64,000 nt of DNA, taken from NCBI RefSeq assembly GCF_030369675.1, contig NZ_CP128477.1, positions 4,296,501 to 4,360,500 of the forward strand, given 5' to 3'. The DNA comes from Peteryoungia algae (GTDB lineage: Bacteria; Pseudomonadota; Alphaproteobacteria; Rhizobiales; Rhizobiaceae). How positions within the stretch are numbered: the first letter of the stretch is position 1; each line of letters opens with the position of its first letter. Below the pieces are notes generated by a model that was given only the letters and a program-made list of their open reading frames with translations, was not told where the DNA came from and did no database searches. Of the stretch, positions 35,265 through 46,296 are shown one piece after another. The position numbers were made by a program, and so were the translations under genes.

Positions 35265-36578
35265 ATGAGCAAGTTGCTGATCGCGTTATCGTTTTGCGTT
35301 GCGATCCTCTCCCTGTCGACAACAGCCCATGCCGGCAGTGCCCAGCTTCTCCTCGATGCCCGAACCGGCGAGGTTCTGGCATCCGAAAACCCCGACGAAC
35401 TCAATCATCCGGCATCGCTGACCAAGATGATGTCGGTCTATATGGTCCTGGACGCGATCAAGGCCGGCAAGCTCAGCTGGGACAGCCCGGTTCCCTTTTC
35501 GAAACATGCCGCCTCTCGCCCGCCGACCAAGCTGTTCGTCAAGGCGGGCGATTCGATCACGGTGCGTGAAGCCGTGCTCGCCATGATCGTCAAGTCGGCC
35601 AATGATGCGGCAGCCGCAGTGGGCGAGAAGATCGGTGGCAGCGAAGACGGTTTTGCAGCCCTGATGACGCGCAAGGCCCGCGCGCTCGGCATGATGAACA
35701 CCACCTTCTTCAACGCGTCTGGCCTCCCGCATGACCAGCAGTTCACCACGGCCCGCGACATGTCGACCCTCGGTGTCGCCCTCATGCGGGACTTTCCGGA
35801 GGACTACGCGCTTTTCGCGACGAAGAGCTTCAAGTTCCGCGGCAAGACGATCACCGGCCACAACAACCTCATGTATCGCTACAAGGGCATGGACGGCATC
35901 AAGACGGGCTATACCAATGCCTCGGGCTTCAACCTCGTCAGCGCTGTCGAACATGATGGCCGTCGGGTGATCGGCGTAGTCCTGGGTGGCCGCACGGCAG
36001 CAAGCCGCGACAAGATCATGGAGCGTCTGATCGACGCCAATATCAAGAAGGCCTCGTCCGGCCATCAATTGCTGGTCTCGCGCTCCACCGGCGTGCAGAT
36101 GGATCTGGCCCGCCTCGGCGACGAGGTCCCGGTTCCGGCCTCGCGCCAGTCCGCACTTGCGGCCGTACAGGGCATGGCCGGCGCCACCGGCGTGTCGACG
36201 CCCGGCACCGCATCGGCCTATGCGGCATCGACGGTTTCCTCCGCAGAACTGGTCGCCAACCCCGCAACCCGCTTCGCCCCGGTCGATCCCCAGCATACGG
36301 CGAGCGCGCCTCAGATTTCTGCCAAACGCCACTGGCAGATCCAGATCGCCGCCGCCACGTCGGCCCAGGCCGCCATGGATCTTCTCTCGCAGGCCCGACA
36401 GAAGGTCGGCAGCCCGTTGCAGGATCTCGACACCTATACCGAAATGGTCACCCGCAATGGCACCACCTTCTACCGCGCCCGCTTCACCGGTTTCGAGACC
36501 AAGGAAGAAGCCCGCGCCGCCTGCGACAAGCTCGTGCGCCAGCGCTATGACTGCGTGCTGATGCCGGCGCGCGGGTAA
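35265..36578 (+). CDS. D-alanyl-D-alanine carboxypeptidase with C-terminal SPOR domain
   Basis: A 437-residue exported enzyme: signal peptide about 1-23 (MSKLLIALSFCVAILSLSTTAHAG), then an S11 peptidase domain with SxxK as PASLTKMM, SxN as VKSANDAAA and KTG as DGIKTGYTNASG. The last 75 or so residues (WQIQIAAATSAQAAMDLLSQA...FYRARFTGFETKEEARAACDKLV) are a SPOR domain, which binds denuded peptidoglycan at the septum. It trims the terminal D-Ala of muropeptides in the periplasm (DacF/DacA family). GGAG lies 5 nt before the ATG. Confidence 0.95.
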   Translation: MSKLLIALSFCVAILSLSTTAHAGSAQLLLDARTGEVLASENPDELNHPASLTKMMSVYMVLDAIKAGKLSWDSPVPFSKHAASRPPTKLFVKAGDSITVREAVLAMIVKSANDAAAAVGEKIGGSEDGFAALMTRKARALGMMNTTFFNASGLPHDQQFTTARDMSTLGVALMRDFPEDYALFATKSFKFRGKTITGHNNLMYRYKGMDGIKTGYTNASGFNLVSAVEHDGRRVIGVVLGGRTAASRDKIMERLIDANIKKASSGHQLLVSRSTGVQMDLARLGDEVPVPASRQSALAAVQGMAGATGVSTPGTASAYAASTVSSAELVANPATRFAPVDPQHTASAPQISAKRHWQIQIAAATSAQAAMDLLSQARQKVGSPLQDLDTYTEMVTRNGTTFYRARFTGFETKEEARAACDKLVRQRYDCVLMPARG

Positions 36579-36862
36579 TCAATTGCGTCGCAGGACAGGC
36601 GCAATATCCCGCCGACCGAGTTCCTCGAACAGCCTCCGCAGTTACCCATCCGGATCCGCTACCACGAATTGCCGGTTGCCGACCTCTTGATCGCAGCGGC
36701 GATACCATTTCTCTTCCAGCAGCAGATTGAGCACCACACCCGCCGCCGCGAGGCGGCTCGGGACGTCATCGACCCTCGGCACAGGTTTAGTCCGCGCCCG
36801 AAGGGCCGCTCGTAGGCGATATCGAAACCGATCAAAAGCCACGGCTCGTCCGCCAGTCGCCG
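36579..36862 (-). pseudogene. Decayed VOC (glyoxalase/bleomycin-resistance) gene remnant
   Basis: Leftward, two frames hold consecutive pieces of one VOC-family C-terminal half. One frame reads DEPWLLIGFDIAYERPFGRGLNLC (to about 36780); the next reads RVDDVPSRLAAAGVVLNLLLEEKWYRRCDQEVGNRQFVVADPDG, then a TAA (36642-36644) where the family has an aromatic residue, then LRRLFEELGRRDIAPVLRRN to a TGA at 36579. So there is a frameshift near 36775-36785, a nonsense codon, and no N-terminal half. The remnant abuts the 3' end of tldD. Confidence 0.72.
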
Positions 36863-36893
36863 ACGGCGTCTCCCGGGACGAGCGCGTTCGCCC

Positions 36894-38309
36894 TCAGGCC
36901 TTGGTGCCGCCCACCGTGATCTGGTCCATCCGCAGATGCGGCTGGCCGACGCCGACCGGCACCCACTGGCCGGCCTTGCCGCAATTGCCGATGCCGGTGT
37001 CGAGCTTCGAGTCATTGCCGACCATCGAAATCCGGCGCATCGCGTCCGGCCCGTTGCCGATCAGCATGGCGCCCTTGACCGGAGCGCCGATACGGCCGTT
37101 CTCGATGAGATAGGCCTCGGTGCAGCCGAAGACGAATTTGCCCGATGTAATGTCCACTTGGCCGCCCCCGAAGGAGACGGCGTAGATGCCCTTTTTCACC
37201 GAGGAGATGATCTCTTCCGGGCTCTTGTCGCCCGAGAGCATGTAGGTGTTGGTCATGCGCGGCATCGGCTGGTGGGCATATCCCTGGCGGCGGCCATTGC
37301 CGGTCGCCTTCATGCCCATCAAGCGCGCGTTCTGCCGGTCCTGCATGTAACCGACCAGCTTTCCGTTTTCGATCAGCACGTTATAGGCCGATGGCGTGCC
37401 TTCGTCGTCGATGGTGATCGAACCGCGCCGGTCGTTGATCGTACCGTCGTCGACGACGGTAACGCCGGGGGCTGCCACCATCTCGCCCAACAACCCGGCA
37501 AAGGCGGAGGTCCTCTTGCGGTTGAAGTCGCCTTCCAGTCCGTGCCCGACGGCCTCGTGCAGCATGACGCCCGGCCAGCCATTGCCGAGCACGATGTCCA
37601 TCGTGCCGGCAGGCGCTTCCTGGGCTTCGAGATTGACCAGTGCCTGGCGCAGCGCCTCGTCGGCCCCGCGCTGCCAGCTCTCTTGCGTCAGGAAATCATT
37701 GAAGCCCATGCGGCCGCCGACCCCGAAGGAACCGCTTTCCTGCCGGTCGCCCTCACCGGTGATGACGGAGATGTTGATGCGGGTCATCGGCCTGATGTCG
37801 CGCACCCGGTGTCCGTCGGCGCGCAGAATCTCTACTACCTGCCAGCTTGCACCAACCGTTGCCGTCACCTGGCGTACCTTGGGATCCTTGTCGCGCAGAT
37901 AGGCATCGATCTCCGAAAGCAGCTTCACCTTCTCCTCGAAACTGGGCGAGCCGATCGGATTGCCATCGCCATAGAGCTTGGAATTCGTCCGCTGCGGTGC
38001 TGCGGCATAGGAGCCGGAATGGCCATGGGTCACGGCACCGACGGCATCCGCTGCACGGGAGAGGGCGGACAGCGACAATTCGCCGGCATGGGCATAGCCG
38101 ACTGCCTCACCGGCCACGGCACGAAGCCCGAAGCCCTGGTCCGTGTTGAAGGAGCCTCCCTTAAGGCGACCATTGTCGAAGGTCAGCGATTCCGCCTGGG
38201 CGTGCTCGACGAAGAGCTCCCCGTCATCCGCACCATCAAGCGCATCCGCGACGCGCCGCGTCAGCGTAGCTTCGTCGCAGTCGAAGAGGGAGAGAAGGTC
38301 CTGGGTCAT
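36894..38309 (-). CDS. tldD: Metalloprotease TldD
   Basis: A 471-residue TldD/PmbA family protease subunit. The zinc motif HExxxH is visible in VMLHEAVGHGLEGDFNRK, and the C-terminal region (MTNTYMLSGDKSPEEIISSVKKGIYAVSFGGGQVDITSGKFVFGCTEAYLIENG) is typical. With TldE/PmbA it degrades unfolded peptides and matures modified peptides; tldE is not in the window. MTQDLLSLFD at 38309 is the start, with AAGGAG 6 nt upstream. ialB lies upstream on the same strand. Confidence 0.95.
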   Translation of the reverse strand: MTQDLLSLFDCDEATLTRRVADALDGADDGELFVEHAQAESLTFDNGRLKGGSFNTDQGFGLRAVAGEAVGYAHAGELSLSALSRAADAVGAVTHGHSGSYAAAPQRTNSKLYGDGNPIGSPSFEEKVKLLSEIDAYLRDKDPKVRQVTATVGASWQVVEILRADGHRVRDIRPMTRINISVITGEGDRQESGSFGVGGRMGFNDFLTQESWQRGADEALRQALVNLEAQEAPAGTMDIVLGNGWPGVMLHEAVGHGLEGDFNRKRTSAFAGLLGEMVAAPGVTVVDDGTINDRRGSITIDDEGTPSAYNVLIENGKLVGYMQDRQNARLMGMKATGNGRRQGYAHQPMPRMTNTYMLSGDKSPEEIISSVKKGIYAVSFGGGQVDITSGKFVFGCTEAYLIENGRIGAPVKGAMLIGNGPDAMRRISMVGNDSKLDTGIGNCGKAGQWVPVGVGQPHLRMDQITVGGTKA

Positions 38310-38420
38310 GCATGTCTCCTTGGGCACTGGCTCTTGCATGTAGGCGCGCAACGAAAAAGGGGCAAGCCCGCCGGACTCACCCCCTATCTATAACATCATC
38401 ACGATCCGGCGACCGGCCGA

Positions 38421-38951
38421 TCACGGCAGCGTGTCGTAACCTTCGCCGAAACCTGCGAGTTCGATCGGAATGCCGACGCGGTCCTGATCGGCGGATTCGC
38501 GCAGCGCAAACACCGCGGCCTTGCCCGCCCGCAGGATCTTCATCAGCTCTTCGTCGATTTCGACTTCGACATAGCAGCCTTCGGAGAAACAGCGGGTGAA
38601 ATAGGCGCGGCCGATATTGTTGCCGTCGACGAACAGCTCCATTCCATCCTTCAGGAGCACACCGAGCGGGGCCAGGATCCGCAGAATGCGTGCCTGCCGG
38701 TCGGCGGTCTTCAGGACGACGACGGAAAGTCCGACTTCCGGCCTGTCGTCGGCGATGACGTTCTGCATCAGCGCGCACTGCTCTTCGGACGCGCCGGCCG
38801 GCTTGTCGCAGATGACCGACCACGCACCATGATTGGAGCGGACCGAGCCCGGCTGTTGTTGGGATTGCTGGCCCAGTGCCGGTGTCGCGAGAGCGGCGAT
38901 CAGAACGGCGCTCGCGGTCAGGCTGGACCAGGCAAGTCTAGGCAGATCCAT
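38421..38951 (-). CDS. Invasion-associated locus B family protein
   Basis: A 176-residue exported protein: signal peptide (MDLPRLAWSSLTASAVLIAALATPALGQ), then the IalB domain, here NHGAWSVICDKPAGASEEQCALMQNV and later YFTRCFSEGCYVEVEIDEELM with its paired cysteines. IalB-like proteins are periplasmic and of uncertain function outside Bartonella. ATG 38951 has AGAGG 6 nt upstream. It lies 111 nt ahead of tldD on the same strand. Confidence 0.87.
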   Translation of the reverse strand: MDLPRLAWSSLTASAVLIAALATPALGQQSQQQPGSVRSNHGAWSVICDKPAGASEEQCALMQNVIADDRPEVGLSVVVLKTADRQARILRILAPLGVLLKDGMELFVDGNNIGRAYFTRCFSEGCYVEVEIDEELMKILRAGKAAVFALRESADQDRVGIPIELAGFGEGYDTLP

Positions 38952-39241
38952 GAAAACCTCTGGAAAACGAATCATTGCCGACATTCTTGTCGCCGGGGTG
39001 CGCAAATGGGAAGCCCCGACGCCTGTTTTAAGGCCGACTGCGGCATAATTGGGACCGCAATTCTCGAGTGGCGGTGCAATCATGCGCCCGTTTCGGCCTC
39101 ATCGGGGAAAAGCCTGTGCATCTCGGTGCATGTATTTGATGAAGCGCAAAAATGCCGCACCGGCTTTCGCGCGGGCGTATTGCGATTACGGCCAATCTGT
39201 GATTTGAAACGGCGACACTAGCATGATTTTTGCGCTATGGT
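38952..39241. other. Intergenic region between ialB and coxB
   Basis: About 290 bases between divergent genes. Apart from the FNR-type box at its right edge and a half-like copy (TTGAT-GAAG-CGCAA near 39136-39149), nothing is recognisable and no gene is supported. Confidence 0.4.
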
Positions 39242-39255
39242 TTGATGTGGATCAA
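39242..39255. promoter_or_regulatory. FNR/FixK-type box upstream of the cytochrome oxidase operon
   Basis: TTGAT-GTGG-ATCAA, a perfect match to the TTGAT-N4-ATCAA half-site pair of FNR/FnrN/FixK regulators, centred about 31 bases before the coxB ATG. It is flanked by GCGCT and AGCGC. Closeness to the gene start suggests repression at low oxygen, but the transcription start is not known. Confidence 0.75.
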
Positions 39256-39279
39256 GCGCTTGTGGGAGACCAAACCGTG

Positions 39280-41846
<2,567 letters not shown>

Positions 41847-41875
41847 GCCGGAAGGCTCACTGAGAGAAAAGTTCG

Positions 41876-41904
41876 GGCGCCGCGGTCGACGGGATCGCGG
41901 CGCC
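41876..41904 (+). terminator. Intercistronic hairpin between coxA and ctaB
   Basis: GGCGCCGCG and CGCGGCGCC form a perfect 9-bp stem around 11 bases in the 92-nt gap. No T tract, so it is more likely a processing or stabilising element that lets coxB-coxA mRNA outlast the assembly genes. Confidence 0.5.
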
Positions 41905-41938
41905 TGACAAAACAGCAAGCAAGACGGAATTCGAGAAT

Positions 41939-42895
41939 ATGACGGTTATCGACAGTCGCGACGTTTTCGGCATGGAAGGTGAGGTGCGCCTCTCCGAAGC
42001 CGGTCCGCGCGATTTCTTCGCGCTTCTCAAGCCGCGTGTCATGTCGCTCGTCGTCTTCACGGCGCTGGCCGGCCTGCTGCTCGCGCCGGGCGAGATCAAT
42101 CCGGTCCTTGGTTTCATTGCCATCCTCTGCATCGCAGTCGGCGCCGGCGCCTCGGGCGCGTTGAACATGTGGTACGACGCCGACATCGACGCCATCATGA
42201 CCCGTACCGCGAACCGCCCGGTCCCGGCCGGCCGCATTACAGCACATGAGGCGCTCGCCTTCGGCCTGGTGCTCTCGGTCTTTTCGGTCGGCATTCTCGG
42301 CCTGGCGGTCAACTGGTTCGCCGCCGGCCTGCTCGCCTTCACAATTTTCTTCTACGCCGTCGTCTATACGATGTGGCTGAAGCGCTCGACCCCGCAGAAC
42401 ATCGTCATCGGCGGTGCGGCCGGCGCCTTCCCGCCCATGGTCGGCTGGGCCTGCGTCACCGGTGGCGTATCCCTCGACAGCGTCATCCTGTTCATGATCA
42501 TCTTCCTCTGGACGCCGGCGCATTTCTGGGCGCTCGCGCTGTTCAAGATGAAAGACTACGGTTCGGTTGGCGTGCCGATGATGCCCAATGTTGCCGGCAT
42601 CCCTTCGACCAAGCGCCAGATCGCCGTCTATGCCGTTCTCACCGCCATCACTGGCGTCCTGCCGACCTTCACGGGTCTGGCCTCGATCGGCTACGGCATC
42701 TTCGCCGGCCTGCTCGGCGCCTATTTCGTGCACTGTTCCATCGCCGTCTGGCGTATGGCCGACGGCGACGAAAAGATGGTGCCGGCCAAGAAGCTCTTCG
42801 CCTATTCGATCTTCTATCTTTTCGCGATATTCGCGGCCCTGATGGTCGATTTCTACCTCGCGCCGGTTGTCGGCTCGCTCGGAGGTGCCCTGTAA
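41939..42895 (+). CDS. ctaB: Protohaem IX farnesyltransferase (haem O synthase)
   Basis: A 318-residue UbiA-fold membrane enzyme that attaches a farnesyl group to haem b, giving haem O, the precursor of the haem A used by CoxA. The first Asp-rich motif is [27 protein letters not shown]; a second lies in [18 protein letters not shown]. About nine membrane segments. It sits within the oxidase operon; its stop overlaps the next start as TAATG. Confidence 0.96.
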   Translation: MTVIDSRDVFGMEGEVRLSEAGPRDFFALLKPRVMSLVVFTALAGLLLAPGEINPVLGFIAILCIAVGAGASGALNMWYDADIDAIMTRTANRPVPAGRITAHEALAFGLVLSVFSVGILGLAVNWFAAGLLAFTIFFYAVVYTMWLKRSTPQNIVIGGAAGAFPPMVGWACVTGGVSLDSVILFMIIFLWTPAHFWALALFKMKDYGSVGVPMMPNVAGIPSTKRQIAVYAVLTAITGVLPTFTGLASIGYGIFAGLLGAYFVHCSIAVWRMADGDEKMVPAKKLFAYSIFYLFAIFAALMVDFYLAPVVGSLGGAL

Positions 42896-43029
42896 TGGAA
42901 ACCGTTCAACTCAACGACAAGCAGCGCAAGTCGCGCCGTGGCCGCAACATTGCCCTCGGCGTCGTGCTCGCAGCTCTGGTCGTGATTTTCTATGTCGTGA
43001 CCATCATCAAGATCGGCAACGTGGGCTGA
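42895..43029 (+). CDS. Small membrane protein of the cytochrome oxidase operon (CoxF-like)
   Basis: A 44-residue protein: a basic N-terminus ([18 protein letters not shown]) and one membrane segment ([23 protein letters not shown]). Its ATG overlaps the ctaB stop by one base and ctaG follows 13 nt later. A small one-helix protein at this place is common in rhizobial and other alphaproteobacterial cox operons; its role, assembly or a minor subunit, is not established. Confidence 0.8.
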   Translation: METVQLNDKQRKSRRGRNIALGVVLAALVVIFYVVTIIKIGNVG

Positions 43030-43042
43030 CGAGGCAGAGATC

Positions 43043-43651
43043 GTGACCGCACCGAACGACCATATCAAGCAATCCAGCCGCCGCAATGTCGGCGTGGCTT
43101 CGGCCTGCGTCGTCTTCGTCGGCGCCATGGTCGGCATGGCCTATGCGGCGGTGCCGCTCTACCAGCTCTTCTGCCAGGTCACCGGCTACGGCGGCACGAC
43201 CCAGCGCGTCGAGCAGATGTCTGACCTCGTGCTCGATCGCACCATCAACGTCACTTTCGACGCCAATGCCTCTGCCGGCCTGAACTGGGATTTCAAGGCG
43301 GTCGACAAGAAGGTGACGCCGAAGATCGGCGAGACCGTCCAGATCACCTATACCGCGACGAACAATTCGCCGCATCCGGTCACGGGCGAGGCTGTGTTCA
43401 ACGTCACGCCCGGCGAAGCCGGCGCCTACTTCAACAAGGTCCAGTGCTTCTGCTTCACCGAGACCACGTTGCAGCCGGGTGAGACACTCGAAATGCCGGT
43501 CGTCTTCTTCGTCGACCCCGCCATCGTTGAGGCGGAGGAGACAAAGGGCATCGGAACGATTACCCTGTCCTACACTTTCTATCCGCGCGATGATCAGGAG
43601 CCGGTGGCCGCATTGTCGGTCGGGGAAGACAAGGGACAGCCGAAACTGTGA
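43043..43651 (+). CDS. ctaG: Cytochrome c oxidase assembly protein CtaG (Cox11)
   Basis: A 202-residue copper chaperone for the CuB site. One N-terminal membrane helix ([35 protein letters not shown]) anchors a periplasmic beta domain with the copper-binding CFCF in [16 protein letters not shown] start at 43043. It is between the small membrane protein and ctaE in the operon. Confidence 0.96.
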   Translation: MTAPNDHIKQSSRRNVGVASACVVFVGAMVGMAYAAVPLYQLFCQVTGYGGTTQRVEQMSDLVLDRTINVTFDANASAGLNWDFKAVDKKVTPKIGETVQITYTATNNSPHPVTGEAVFNVTPGEAGAYFNKVQCFCFTETTLQPGETLEMPVVFFVDPAIVEAEETKGIGTITLSYTFYPRDDQEPVAALSVGEDKGQPKL

Positions 43652-43706
43652 GAGGGATCCGGTTCGCCGGAACTCGTAATGAAATTGACATTCGGGGATT
43701 GCTGAA

Positions 43707-44582
43707 ATGGCCGAAGCGCACCAGAAGAACCACGACTACCACATCATCGATCCGAGCCCCTGGCCGCTGCTGGCCTCGATCGGCGCCTTCCTGCTGACCT
43801 TCGGCGGCGTCGGCTACATGCGCTACCTGAACGGCGGCTCGCTGAACATGTTCGGCCTCAACTTCGCCAGCCCCTGGGTGTTCTACATCGGCCTCGCCAT
43901 CGTGCTTTTCACCATGTTCGCTTGGTGGGCAGACACGATCAAGGAAGCGCATGATGGTCACCACACGCGTGTCGTCTCGCTGCATCTGCGCTACGGCATG
44001 ATCATGTTCATCGCGTCTGAAGTGATGTTCTTCGTTGCCTGGTTCTGGGCCTTCTTTGACGCCAGCCTCTTCGCCAACGAAGCGATCCAGGCGAGCCGCG
44101 TCGAGTTTACCGGTGGCACCTGGCCGCCGCAGGGCATCGAGGTCGTCGATCCCTGGCACCTGCCGCTCTACAACACCGTCATCCTTCTCCTGTCCGGCAC
44201 CTGCGTGACCTGGGCCCACCATGCGATGCTCCACAATGATCGCAAGGGCCTTGTCTCCGGCCTCGTCCTGACGGTTCTGCTCGGCATCCTGTTCTCGTTC
44301 GTCCAAGCCTACGAGTACATGCACTCGCCGTTCGACTTCAAGAATTCGATCTACGGCGCGACCTTCTTCATGGCGACCGGCTTCCATGGCTTCCACGTTC
44401 TGGTCGGCACGATCTTCCTGATCGTCTGCCTGTTCCGTGCGCTCGCCGGCCACTTCACCCCGCAGCAGCATTTCGGCTTCGAAGCTGCCGCCTGGTACTG
44501 GCACTTCGTTGACGTCGTCTGGCTGTTCCTCTTCTTCGCCATCTATATCTGGGGCGATTGGGGTGCACCGCTCGCCCATTGA
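43707..44582 (+). CDS. ctaE: Cytochrome c oxidase subunit III
   Basis: A 291-residue, seven-helix subunit: KNHDYHIIDPSPWPLLASIGAF at the start, EVMFFVAWFWAFFDASLF, and GFHGFHVLVGTIFLIVCLFRALAGHFTPQQHFGFEAAAWYWHFVDVVWLFLF near the end, all characteristic. It binds lipids and stabilises proton uptake by subunit I. Last structural subunit of the oxidase operon; a hairpin follows it. Confidence 0.97.
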   Translation: MAEAHQKNHDYHIIDPSPWPLLASIGAFLLTFGGVGYMRYLNGGSLNMFGLNFASPWVFYIGLAIVLFTMFAWWADTIKEAHDGHHTRVVSLHLRYGMIMFIASEVMFFVAWFWAFFDASLFANEAIQASRVEFTGGTWPPQGIEVVDPWHLPLYNTVILLLSGTCVTWAHHAMLHNDRKGLVSGLVLTVLLGILFSFVQAYEYMHSPFDFKNSIYGATFFMATGFHGFHVLVGTIFLIVCLFRALAGHFTPQQHFGFEAAAWYWHFVDVVWLFLFFAIYIWGDWGAPLAH

Positions 44583-44599
44583 TCCGGGCAGGTTTCGAT

Positions 44600-44632
44600 C
44601 AAAGGGCGGCGCAAGCCGCCCTTTGTGCTTTC
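44600..44632 (+). terminator. Terminator-like hairpin after ctaE
   Basis: CAAAGGGCGGC-GCAA-GCCGCCCTTTG is a perfect 11-bp stem with a GCAA tetraloop, followed by TGCTTT, 17 bases past the ctaE stop. It may end or attenuate the oxidase transcript before DUF983. Confidence 0.75.
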
Positions 44633-44719
44633 CGGCATGCGACGATCCGGCGCTGTGAGGGAACCCTCGCATGCGCTAAGGGTTGGCGGGGATAGGGAAT
44701 ACCTTCGAGGAGAGGTCCG

Positions 44720-45103
44720 ATGGCCGAAGACAATGCAAAATTTCCGCCGGTAGATCCGGTCAAGGCAGCACTCACCGCGTCCTGCCCGCGCTGCGGCAAT
44801 GGCAAGCTCTTTGACGGCTTCACCAAGCCCAAGGCACGCTGCAATTCCTGCGGCCTTGATCTCTCCTGGGTGGACGCGGGCGATGGCCCGGCGATCTTCG
44901 TCATCCTTCTCGCCGACCTCTTGGTCGTCGGCTTTGCCGTCTGGGTGGAACTCACCTACCAGCCCTCGATGTGGCTCCACATCCTGGTCTTCGCCCCGCT
45001 CGGCGTGGCGCTCACCCTCTGGCTCATGCGCTTCCTGAAGGCGCTGCTGATCGCCCTGCAATACAAGCACAATGCCTCTCCCGGAGTGATCGACCGTGGC
45101 TGA
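44720..45103 (+). CDS. DUF983 domain-containing membrane protein
   Basis: A 127-residue protein with an N-terminal zinc ribbon (SCPRCGNGKLFDGFTKPKARCNSCGLDLS, two Cys pairs) and two membrane segments (about 58-80 and 85-108). DUF983 proteins sit next to cox genes in alphaproteobacteria; the function is unproven. Good ribosome site (GAGGAGAGG). Its last 8 nt overlap the surf1 start. Confidence 0.9.
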   Translation: MAEDNAKFPPVDPVKAALTASCPRCGNGKLFDGFTKPKARCNSCGLDLSWVDAGDGPAIFVILLADLLVVGFAVWVELTYQPSMWLHILVFAPLGVALTLWLMRFLKALLIALQYKHNASPGVIDRG

Positions 45104-45854
45104 CACGCGGATGGGCAAGGAGACTGAGGGGGGCCGCCGCACCTGGCGCTTCTGGGCTGCCCTGGTGCTTGTCCCAATAGCGCTCGTCATCCTTCTGTCA
45201 CTGGGAACCTGGCAGGTCAGCCGGCTTCACTGGAAGGAAGCTCTTCTTTCCGACATCCAGCAACGCAGCACCGCTGCGCCCGTCGATATCGCTGAACTGG
45301 AACGCCTGCTGGCATCAGGCGATGCGGTCGACTATCGCCATGCGATGGCAAGTGGCCGCTATCTGAACGACAAGGAACGCCATTTCCTCGCGACGTTCCA
45401 GGGTCAGTCGGGCTTTTACCTCTACACGCCGCTCGAACTTGGCGACGGGCGCTACCTCTTCGTCAACCGGGGCTTTGTCCCCTATGACCGCAAGGATCCT
45501 GCAACCCGTCCGGAGAGCCTGGTTGAGGGTGAGCAGAAGGTAACAGGTCTCGCCAGGGCGGAACTCACGGAGAAGCCGTCTTCGCTGGTGCCCGACAATG
45601 ACGAGAGAGCCAATATCTTCTACTGGAAGGATCGCGCCCGCATGGCCGCATCCGTTGGCCTGCCGGCCGAGCGCGTGCTGCCCTTCTTCCTCGATGCCGA
45701 TTCGACGCCGGTCCCAGGCGGTCTGCCAAAGGGTGGCGTGACCCAGATCGACCTGCCCAACAACCATCTGCAATATGTGATTACCTGGTATGGCCTTGCC
45801 TTTGCGCTGGTCGCGGTGGCGCTTGCGGGCCTCGTCCGTCGGAAATCCCGATAG
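45096..45854 (+). CDS. SURF1 family cytochrome oxidase biogenesis protein
   Basis: A 252-residue protein with one membrane helix at each end (WAALVLVPIALVILLSLGTWQVSRLHWKEALL and YVITWYGLAFALVAVALAGLVRR) enclosing a periplasmic domain with YLFVNRGFVPYDRK. This is the Shy1/SURF1 layout; the protein helps insert haem A into CoxA. GTG start within the end of DUF983. Confidence 0.95.
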   Translation: MADTRMGKETEGGRRTWRFWAALVLVPIALVILLSLGTWQVSRLHWKEALLSDIQQRSTAAPVDIAELERLLASGDAVDYRHAMASGRYLNDKERHFLATFQGQSGFYLYTPLELGDGRYLFVNRGFVPYDRKDPATRPESLVEGEQKVTGLARAELTEKPSSLVPDNDERANIFYWKDRARMAASVGLPAERVLPFFLDADSTPVPGGLPKGGVTQIDLPNNHLQYVITWYGLAFALVAVALAGLVRRKSR

Positions 45855-45926
45855 AGCCGCCGAATATTTTCCGCTAGAAGTTCCGGATGAAGACGGTGAA
45901 GAGACCGCCGTCGCGAAGGAAACTGC

Positions 45927-46292
45927 ATGTCCTATCTCGCCTCCACGCTGGTCGCGCTCATCGCGCTCGAACACATCTATATTCTGATCCTGGAGATGTT
46001 CCTCTGGACCACCCCGACCGGGCGCCGCGCCTTCGGCATGAAGCCTGAGCAGGCAGAAGCGACCAAGGTCATGGCGGCAAACCAGGGCCTCTACAATGGC
46101 TTCCTCGCAGCCGGCCTGATCTGGGGCCTGATGCACCCCGATCTTGGCCTTGGCTATCAGATCCAGTTGTTTTTTCTTGGCTGTGTGCTGGTCGCGGGCC
46201 TATATGGGGGTGCAACGGCTTCGCGGAAGATCTTCGTCATCCAGGCGCTCCCCGCAGCTCTCGCCCTATCTGCTGTCCTGATTGCCGGTTGA
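45927..46292 (+). CDS. DUF1304 domain-containing membrane protein
   Basis: A 121-residue protein with four hydrophobic segments; [30 protein letters not shown] and [17 protein letters not shown] are the DUF1304 hallmarks. Function unknown. It is wedged between surf1 and ispH, and its stop is 4 nt before the ispH start, so it is transcribed with them. GAAGGAA precedes the ATG. Confidence 0.87.
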   Translation: MSYLASTLVALIALEHIYILILEMFLWTTPTGRRAFGMKPEQAEATKVMAANQGLYNGFLAAGLIWGLMHPDLGLGYQIQLFFLGCVLVAGLYGGATASRKIFVIQALPAALALSAVLIAG

Positions 46293-46296
46293 TCCG

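Noticed and set aside
36936..38393. A 485-codon open frame opposite tldD
   Set aside because: Shadow of a clear metalloprotease gene, with no domain of its own.
39136..39149. Second FNR-like box (TTGAT-GAAG-CGCAA) upstream of coxB
   Set aside because: Only one half-site matches well; not annotated as a site.
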